Assembly (NCBI RefSeq): GCF_028640845.1
Contig: NC_080539.1
Location: 108,484,554 to 108,548,553 of the forward strand
Direction of reading: 5' to 3'
Length of the DNA: 64,000 bases
From: Ahaetulla prasina
Taxonomy: Eukaryota > Chordata > Lepidosauria > Squamata > Colubridae
Made by a program: the position numbers and the translations under genes. Position 1 is the first letter of the stretch. Each line of letters starts with the position of its first letter. Positions 57,481 through 64,000 of this stretch are shown here, in pieces. The notes under the pieces are model-generated. The model was not told the DNA's origin and made no database searches. It saw nothing but the letters and a program-made list of their open reading frames with translations.

Positions 57481-57659
57481 CCAGAGTGAAGTGAGAGGAA
57501 GTGGTTTCCCAATTGAAGACTTCTGAGACTTCGTCTCTACTACAGAAAGCGTGCTTCAGAATTTCCCAGGCTTCATTTCAAATGCAAGAAGAGATAACAG
57601 AAGGCCTCCTCAAAGGTATTTGCCTTTAAGCACAGCATCTCTCTATTACTCTGCAGACC
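57481..57659 (+). promoter_or_regulatory. THEMIS: THEMIS 5' leader / putative promoter-proximal region
   Basis: This is sequence directly upstream of the THEMIS start codon, without repeats. A TATAAA lies at 57392-57397 and an ETS-like tttcctg at about 57401, both further upstream. The transcription start is not determinable here. An upstream splice site is not excluded, since ctctgcag precedes the ATG context by two bases. Confidence 0.3.
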
Positions 57660-57750
57660 ATGGCCTCTAGCCTAAAGAATTTCATCCATTCTTTGGATCC
57701 AAAATCCCTACCTCGGATTCTGCAAATCCAGTCTGGCTTTTATGATGAAG
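57660..57750 (+). CDS. THEMIS: THEMIS first coding exon
   Basis: ATG at 57660 sits in a strong context (gaccATGG). The exon reads MASSLKNFIHSLDPKSLPRI followed by LQIQSGFYDE and one base of Gly, then the donor gtaagg. It matches the N-terminus of THEMIS as I recall it from human ([20 protein letters not shown]), the thymocyte-expressed adaptor that works with GRB2 and SHP-1 below the T-cell receptor. This is the start of the first CABIT domain. Only exon 1 is in the window; the second exon was not found up to 64000. Its position 14.7 kb downstream of PTPRK on the same strand agrees with the conserved gene order. Confidence 0.9.
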
Positions 57751-59102
57751 GTAAGGTTTGGTCCAAATTATCTATCTGTGCATAATAATGCAGTTTCGGC
57801 ATTTATCTGAAGTTGAATATTCAGAAAGTAAGAAGAGCATTATTGTAAGAAGAGCATTAAGTGGGAACCTTACATCGATAGGTAATAGTGACTATATTAA
57901 GATAATCCATGCCATATTTAGGCTGCAGCTGACTAGACTGTGGTTGTTCAACACAGTTGAGATACTTGACTAATGACAATAGTCACAGTTCCCACCCTCA
58001 TATACAGGAAAGTAAGTGTAAATTTTCACTGAACCATGAAGGGTAATCTGAACACATGTTAACTCAAGTGTCATTAAAATGGATGGCATATATGAGGCTA
58101 GAAAAAAAATATGGAAGTGTTTGAAATAGACCAGCAGAAATGTGCTGGGTCCAGATAGTGTTTGATTCACACCGAAGCGGTAATACCAATAGTGTGAACT
58201 TTAGCTGTAACTCAGAATATTTTACACTCTGTATTTTTTGTACCATAATTCATATTCATTGTCTCTGTTCCATTTTCTATTGTATTATTTTTCAGTGTCA
58301 CTTGAAAGTATCTTAGATAGGAAGGAAAAGTAAAGGATGGAATGAGAGACTGAGCGATGAGGAAGGCTTGCTCCGGATTAAATTAAAAATGTTTCAATAA
58401 AACAAAATGAAAAAGGAAGAAAGTTTGAGGAAGATGCTTTCGTAATGCTTCCAGATGACATTTATTACTCAATCCCACCAACTCTAGATTATGAGACAGG
58501 TGGCATCTAAATTTAATTATAAATCTATTCCTTCATAGTGTTTGCTTTAATATCTAGAGGATGTCAATTATCATTTATAACTTTCCAGTGTTTGCCTGTG
58601 ATTTTTCCTTTTTTTTTCCTTGGGGAAAAAGTATATTCAGGAAAGTCCAATAAAATAGTTATAAAATAATTGTGCATTTGTAGTCTTGGGGGTCCTTCCT
58701 TCTACAAGGATTGCCTAATGAGCGTATATATGGACATGTAGCGCATAAGAGTTAGATATAGTATAATTCAGGACCTGACATGTAGAAAAGTCATAAATAA
58801 ATGAACAAAGTGTCGCGTGAAATTTAGTAATAAATCTGGCTTTGGCTTAATCTACTGAAAGAAGTGTGAAAGTCTAGGAATAGATTTGTGCCATTGTATG
58901 TATACTGTATGTAGAAAGAGAGAAAATCCCTGGCTCTCCATTCAATATCAGGAGATGCATTCATGAAAACAACACTGTCATTAACATTTTAGCACCTGTT
59001 ATTAATAGATGTATTTCTGAGCTAAATGTGACTAGTTGATTAAAAAAAACCCAGTCGTTCTGCTCACAATTAATTCATTTTGTCTATCCTATGCTTATTT
59101 TA

Positions 59103-59432
59103 GGCAGGACACGGTGGCTCAGTGGCTAAGACGCTGAGCTTGTCGATCGGAAGGTCGGCAGTTCAGTGATTCAAATCCCTAGTGCTGCACAATGGCTCCC
59201 GTTACTTGTCCCAGCTTCTGCCAACCTAGCAGTTCGAAAGCACGTAAAAAATGCAAGTAGAAAAATAGGGACCACCTTTGGTGGGAAGGTAAAAGCATTC
59301 CATGCGCCTTTGGCATGCCGGCCACATGACCATGGAGACATCTTCAGACAGCGCTGGCTCTCTGGCTTTGAGCACTGCCCCCTAGAGTCAGGAACGACTA
59401 GCACGTATGTGCAAGGGGAACCTTTACCTTTA
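59103..59432 (+). repeat. SINE with Bov-B-like tail and 15-bp TSD
   Basis: It is the same family as 54754-55119: head gcaggacacggtggctcagt, gcttgtcgatcggaaggtcg, and tail gagtcaggaacgactagcac and ggggaacctttacctttac. The flanks carry the perfect duplication cctatgcttatttta at 59088-59102 and 59433-59447. Confidence 0.9.
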
Positions 59433-59767
59433 CCTATGCTTATTTTAACCTGGCTCTCTTTAGCCAAACTGGGTCTGTGACTACCCTGATTCCCAGCTGA
59501 ATTGGAATAGTTAAGGCTTCAGGCCAACTCCTGAAAGGGATACCTAGTTAAGGGACTCTGATCCTTTTCTGAGTCCTTTAAAGAAGGAATTGAGCAAGGC
59601 TGAAATCTTAATCAGAGTAATATTATTGGATGGAAAGGGTTTGGGAGTCCACAGTATATTAGGTATTTTATGGCTATGTTGATGAGAATAACTGGAAAAA
59701 GTTCTTCAGTCCCGGAGTGTCAGCTTTTCAAGGTATGCCAGGTCATCACAGGAAGATTCCAATGCAA

Positions 59768-60120
59768 GTAGTCCTCGACTTACAACCATTTGTTTAGTGA
59801 CTGTTCAGAGTTACAAATGGCCCTGTAAAGTGACTTATGACCATTTTTCACACAGCATCCCTATGGTCACATGATCCAAATTTGGATGCTTGGCAACTGG
59901 TTCATATTTATGATGGTTGCAGTGTCCCAGGGTCGTACAGTCGCCTTTTGTGACCTTCTGACAAGCAATGTACAATGAAGCCAGATTCACTTAACAACTA
60001 CTGTGATTCACTTAACAACTCTAGCAAAAGAAGTTGTAAAATGGGGCAAAATCCCTTTACTGCCTCACTTAGCGGCAAAAAGTTTAGGTTCAATTGTGGT
60101 CATAAATCGAGGACTAACTG
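59768..60120. mobile_element. hAT-like MITE (CAGGTAGTCC family)
   Basis: It starts gtagtcctcgacttacaacc and ends cataaatcgaggactaactg. The inside has gcatccctatggtcacatga and ttcacttaacaact repeated. No clear TSD is seen. Confidence 0.65.
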
Positions 60121-60977
60121 TATTGGTGGAAAGCAGAATCATAGAGGCTCAACAGCCTACTATAGAGTTTTCCTCTGTCTCCTGGTGTCAGACAAAAGAC
60201 ATCTGAGTCCCTGAAGGAATAGCAGCATGGAAAACATCTCAGAAGGGACCTTCCATAACTCTCTGGAATCGAAAAGCAGAGGAAGAAAGTCTTTGACACT
60301 TTCAAGATTCTGTAACTGTAATCTTATAGTCAAGGTAGTCTTAGTATTTATGGGTTTGGTTTCCTGTCTGAACTCTTACAAGGAGCTGACACAGATTGAG
60401 AAGGCATTTATTTTGAGTCATTTTTTTTGAGATTCTCTAATGTTGCGAACACTCCAATCCTTAAAATGCTCAATGGATGCAATTTCCTCCTCTCGCAAAG
60501 ACTAAATAAATAAATAAAAAATTAAGATGCCCTTGCTTGGTGGACATCTTTGACCAATGACTAGACCTATGAGTTTAGTTATCTCTCAAAGGTTGCTTGG
60601 AGCTTTGCCAGCCCACTTCACCTGCACAAAACCTACTGTAGGGGTGTCCAGGCAAATTGGAAGGAGTTTCAACAGTGTTTCAGGTTTACCTGAGTGGGAA
60701 ACCAAAAAATACGCATCTCGGGGCTTATTTTAGGCTTGTCCAAGGAAACCAAGAGTGAATTCTAAGTGCTACAGGTTCTCTCAAACCTCATTCCAGGCTT
60801 TGTAAAATAAATGGCTATATTCTGTTAAGCTGCTTGCAACTCTCCTCCCTCTTTCATGCTACAATTGGAATATAATCTTTTCTAGCAGGACATCCTTTTA
60901 CTCTAAAAGAGATAATTGATTGAAAGGGTTGTGTTCTATATGTGACATCAAAATCCCTCTAAATCAACCTATTAGAG

Positions 60978-61284
60978 CAATGGTGTCAAACTTGATTTTA
61001 TTGAGGGGTGCATCAGGGTTGTGTTTGACCTTGGGGGTGGGCATGGTCAGGATGGGCATGGCCAGCTTGATGTCACTCGTGCCGGGGGTGGCCTGGGGTG
61101 GCCTGAGCACTCTGCCAGCAAAAACGGAGCTCGGGAGAACCACGCACGACCCTTCTGTGCTCCGTTTTCATTGGGAGAGGCACCATGGGCTGGTCCTTCG
61201 CTGTTTCCAGGGTGGTCCTGCATGCCAGATATAAGTACCCCATGGGCTGGATCCAGCCAATAGGCCTTGATTTTGACACCCCTG
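60978..61284. mobile_element. hAT MITE (GTGTCAAACTC family)
   Basis: The ends are caatggtgtcaaacttga and ttgattttgacacccctg. Flanks are tattagag (60970-60977) and tattagta (61285-61292), six of eight bases matching. It is a shorter sister of 29593-29957. Confidence 0.75.
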
Positions 61285-61934
61285 TATTAGTATCCTCATT
61301 TAGCAACTGCCTCAGTGAGTGACCGACCATTAGTAATTGTGATGGGGATGAAGAAGTAACTTTGCAACCAAGGCCCACATTTATAATCTTGGTAGCTTCT
61401 CTCTCTTCTATTCTCTGTGTCACATACTTGCCATTACAGTCCATTAGTACACATTTATCCTATTCCTGACCCATTTTTTCTTTTCCCCTTGCAGAGCCGA
61501 GTTCTTGCCTAAACAAGCTGTCTCTTCCTAAGTTGCTTTTCTCCACAGTGCAACACTTCCCTAAAAAGTATTAACTGCAAGTTAACATGCTCAGTTTTGT
61601 GACCTTAATAAGTTGATTAGAATCCTCAGGCAGGCTTGGAGCTATAAGGATGCTAGGCAAACAGCTGGCCTAGTGCATTCCTTTTGATATGTATTCCCTT
61701 GTGTGTCTGCTTACTCTCTCGTCATCCCTTTCTCTCCAATGAATGTAAACATAAACATTTTTGCTAATTATCTCAGTCCCGGGTGAGCATTCTAAAGAAC
61801 AAGGAAGTGATGAAAAATAGCTGTAAGATTTTTTCCTTTTACCCAACTTCCTCACAAGTCATATTTTGGAAACCTTTCCCTCCATTTAGGCTCACTTGGC
61901 TGTTTGGAAGTCATAGCCTTCAGATGCTTTAAAT

Positions 61935-62037
61935 CTAGGGTCTCCAAACTTGTCCACTTTAAGTCTTATGGACTTCTTCAGGAATTCTGGGAGTTGAAGT
62001 TCACAAGTCTTACAGTGGCCAAGTTCGGTGACCCCTG
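61935..62037. mobile_element. short hAT MITE (103 bp)
   Basis: The ends are ctagggtctccaaacttg and caagttcggtgacccctg. Flanks are ctttaaat (61927-61934) and ctgtaaat (62038-62045), seven of eight bases matching. The inside is close to a perfect palindrome around tctgggagttgaagttca. Scraps of the same family lie at 12847 and 35508. Confidence 0.75.
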
Positions 62038-62578
62038 CTGTAAATAAATAATTAAAGCTGAAGTTAAAATCTTAAGCATAGTTGTGGTTAAGAGTTTTAA
62101 CCACGTTTTAACCACATCTGATTTTTCCACTTGGTGACTGCTTTTGTTTAACAACTAAATCAACTGAATTATAAGTACCACTTCTGGGCACTAAATGAGT
62201 AGCTGTGGTTTCCATAGCTTTTTTTTAAACTGTAATCAGAAAGGCTAAGGCTAAAGCCCCCATAACTAACTTGCAAAGATCTAAACTACCACTATGAAGT
62301 AACCAAGAGTTTGATTTGTGTACTGCTTTGCTGCCATTGCAGATTTTTGCATCCCAAGAAGCTTGCTCTGATTTTCCCACTGTTTCTCATAGCCAAAACA
62401 CCTGATACCATTTTAGGGATTGGTTCATTCAAATGCTCAATACCCTATACCCAATATCAATACCCAATATCAATACTCAATACTCAGTAGTTCAGGTTTT
62501 GTTCCATCAAACCATGAGCAATTTAAAGCTGTACAACAAACCTTTTAGGAGGCAACATTTGTTTCCAATCTATATATA

Positions 62579-62997
62579 TAAAAGTGAAAACCACTCATGT
62601 CGCAATCACGAAATCTCCAGAACCATAAAGCCTACAAGCTTGAAATTTGACATGTATGTTCCTTTTGGCTTCTAGGTGCTCACTAAGAAATGATCATCAG
62701 AGTATTAGTATTTCCTATATTATTATTATTAACACGCTCTGGTGCTAAGGAGTTCTACTCCCCCTCCCCACCTGAAAAGAAGTCTATTCCAAATGCAAAA
62801 CACAAGAAGAGGAGAGGAATTTCAGTTTCAGTTTTACTTTCAGAGCAACAAGCAGGGGATAGGATAGGGGAGGCTTCTGTGGTGCAAGGCTGAGGGAGAG
62901 AAGGGGATAGGATAGGAGAGGCTTCTGTCAAGCTGTAAGTGTCAATTTATCAAGCCCAATCACATAGTTTCATAGCGGAGCACGAGTATTGAGCTAG
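62579..62997 (+). mobile_element. non-autonomous Helitron (419 bp)
   Basis: The 5' end is TCTATATATATAAAAGTG, the 3' end is gcggagcacgagtattgag followed by CTAG. It lies exactly between an A (62578) and a T (62998), with no TSD, as expected for rolling-circle insertion. The 3' end resembles the animal Helitron end gcgaagcacgggta...CTAGT. Inside, ggggataggatagg...gaggcttctgt occurs twice (about 62855 and 62901). No Rep/helicase is present. Confidence 0.8.
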
Positions 62998-63629
62998 TTA
63001 GAAATAAACAAGAAAACACTTCTCATTTTTTTCTCCCCTGCTAATTATTTTATAATCAATACTGAAGAAATGAATAAATAAGGTGATTCATTTAAGCATA
63101 AATATAATTTTAAAGAACAATATGTCTTTTAAAAATGTATCTAATTTACTGAAACTCTCCTCTAATGAATCAAATATATGTTGATATTGACTAAGCTAAG
63201 GATGTTATATGCCAATTTATTTCAAGGAAATGAATTTGTATTCCCCAACTTATAAAGGCATTCCTTTTAAAAATATATAAGTAACAATTTTATTGACAAT
63301 TGAATTTTCTGCAGATTTAAGGTTGTTAAACAGGGGCATGTTTTTCCTGAGAAATGTGGATATGTCAAGAACTATGTATTCAGATTTAAATCCCAAGATC
63401 TCTAAAATGTATAAACAAACAAAAAAATTAAGACAGAAAAGTTCTGTGTTATTTAAGATTGCGGTGGGGTGGGGGGAGAAGCAATCTTGAAATCAACTGA
63501 AACTATCATTTGTAAGCAGTATCAAAACTGTTTTAATAACAACCACTCATTATTTGGTTGTTTCTAAAATTATCCTCTTATTTGGGTTCTTCTTTTAAAG
63601 TGGCCTATAGTTTTTGGTGCTTTCAAGTC

Positions 63630-63800
63630 AGTGTTGACTCCTGGCAACTGCCTGCAGTTTTCTTGGTAGCATTTTCAGATGTGGATTGCCACTGCCTCCT
63701 TTCTGGGGCTGAAAAAGAGTGACTGGCCCAAGATCATTCAGCTGGGTTCATGCCTAAGGGAAGACTAGAACTCACATCTCCCAGTTTTTAGCCAGGTTTT
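63630..63800 (-). repeat. tRNA-derived SINE
   Basis: The sequence tcagtgttgactcctggcaa, gtgactggcccaagatcatt and aactcacatctcccagtttt matches the family interrupted at 31380-31529. It stops near 63800 at a (TTTA)n tract. Confidence 0.65.
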
Positions 63801-64000
63801 TATTTATTTATTTTATTTATTTATTTATTTATTTATTTATTATTTAAATTTGTATACCGCCCTTCTCCCGAAGGACTCAGGGCGGTTCACAGCCAGGTAA
63901 AAATACAATACAATAAATACAAATTAAAATACAATTAAAAAACTTATTAAAATTGGCCAGGATTAAAATTTGGAGCTAAAAACCCATTAAAACCCATTAA
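63798..64000 (-). repeat. (TTTA)n and repeat end running off the window
   Basis: About ten ttta units are followed by ttgtataccgcccttctccc and gaaggactcagggcggttca. It is the 3' end of a minus-strand SINE or LINE that continues past 64000. Confidence 0.6.

Larger units (their letters stand above)
57751..64000. other. THEMIS: THEMIS intron 1 (partial)
   Basis: It holds a SINE (59103-59432), MITEs (59768-60120, 60978-61284, 61935-62037), a Helitron (62579-62997), a SINE piece (63630-63800) and the start of another repeat after (TTTA)n (63798-64000). I see nothing recognisable in 57751-59080 or 60130-60960. No further THEMIS exon was found. Confidence 0.6.

Noticed and set aside
58000..64000. 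Second coding exon of THEMIS
   Set aside because: I searched for a continuation of the CABIT domain after the Gly codon split at 57750 and found none before the window ends.
1..64000. CRISPR arrays, operons or bacterial mobile elements
   Set aside because: There are no spaced direct-repeat arrays, no ribosome binding sites and no long uninterrupted genes; everything fits an intron-containing vertebrate locus.

Overview
This window is vertebrate nuclear DNA, most likely from a squamate reptile and probably a snake. It is AT-rich and intron-dominated. It carries CR1 and L1 LINE remnants, tRNA-derived SINEs with Bov-B-like tails, many hAT-type MITEs and long GATA microsatellites of the kind known from snakes. 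There are no bacterial-style genes. All real coding sequence lies in short exons with consensus GT/AG splice sites on the + strand.

Positions 1903-42932 hold the 3' half of PTPRK, the R2B receptor-type protein tyrosine phosphatase kappa. I can place 17 coding exons: a 36-nt juxtamembrane cassette exon, 14 constitutive internal exons, an 18-nt microexon and the terminal exon. They encode the end of the juxtamembrane segment, the catalytic D1 phosphatase domain (KNRY motif, WPD loop, [11 protein letters not shown]-loop) and the membrane-distal D2 domain (HCLNGGGRSG, WPD loop degenerate). All intron phases close and the protein ends in LEYLESS-stop. The extracellular MAM/Ig/FNIII region and the transmembrane exon lie upstream of the window. 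A 3' UTR of roughly 1.1 kb follows.

Inside PTPRK, 1,599 bp (19415-21013) is tandemly duplicated at 21014-22612 with only about five mismatches seen by eye. The duplicated block includes the last 117 nt of the exon that encodes the WPD loop, with its 5' splice site.

Positions 44000-57660 are intergenic and hold repeats only. At 57660-57750 lies the first coding exon of THEMIS, the T-cell signalling adaptor, on the same strand. The rest of the window is its first intron. The PTPRK-THEMIS order and orientation match the human chromosome 6q arrangement as I recall it.

The accessory DNA is rich. It includes a three-layer nest of SINE, hAT element (8-bp TSD) and solo LTR (5-bp TSD), where the hAT element also carries a degraded coiled-coil coding fragment. 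It also includes a complete non-autonomous Helitron inserted between A and T, a Penelope-like composite whose two terminal copies show a covarying hairpin, a 363-bp fold-back element, an L1 copy with a perfect 17-bp TSD, two SINEs with 12- and 15-bp TSDs, and several MITEs with readable 8-bp TSDs. Family names for the repeats are by recall, not by database search.
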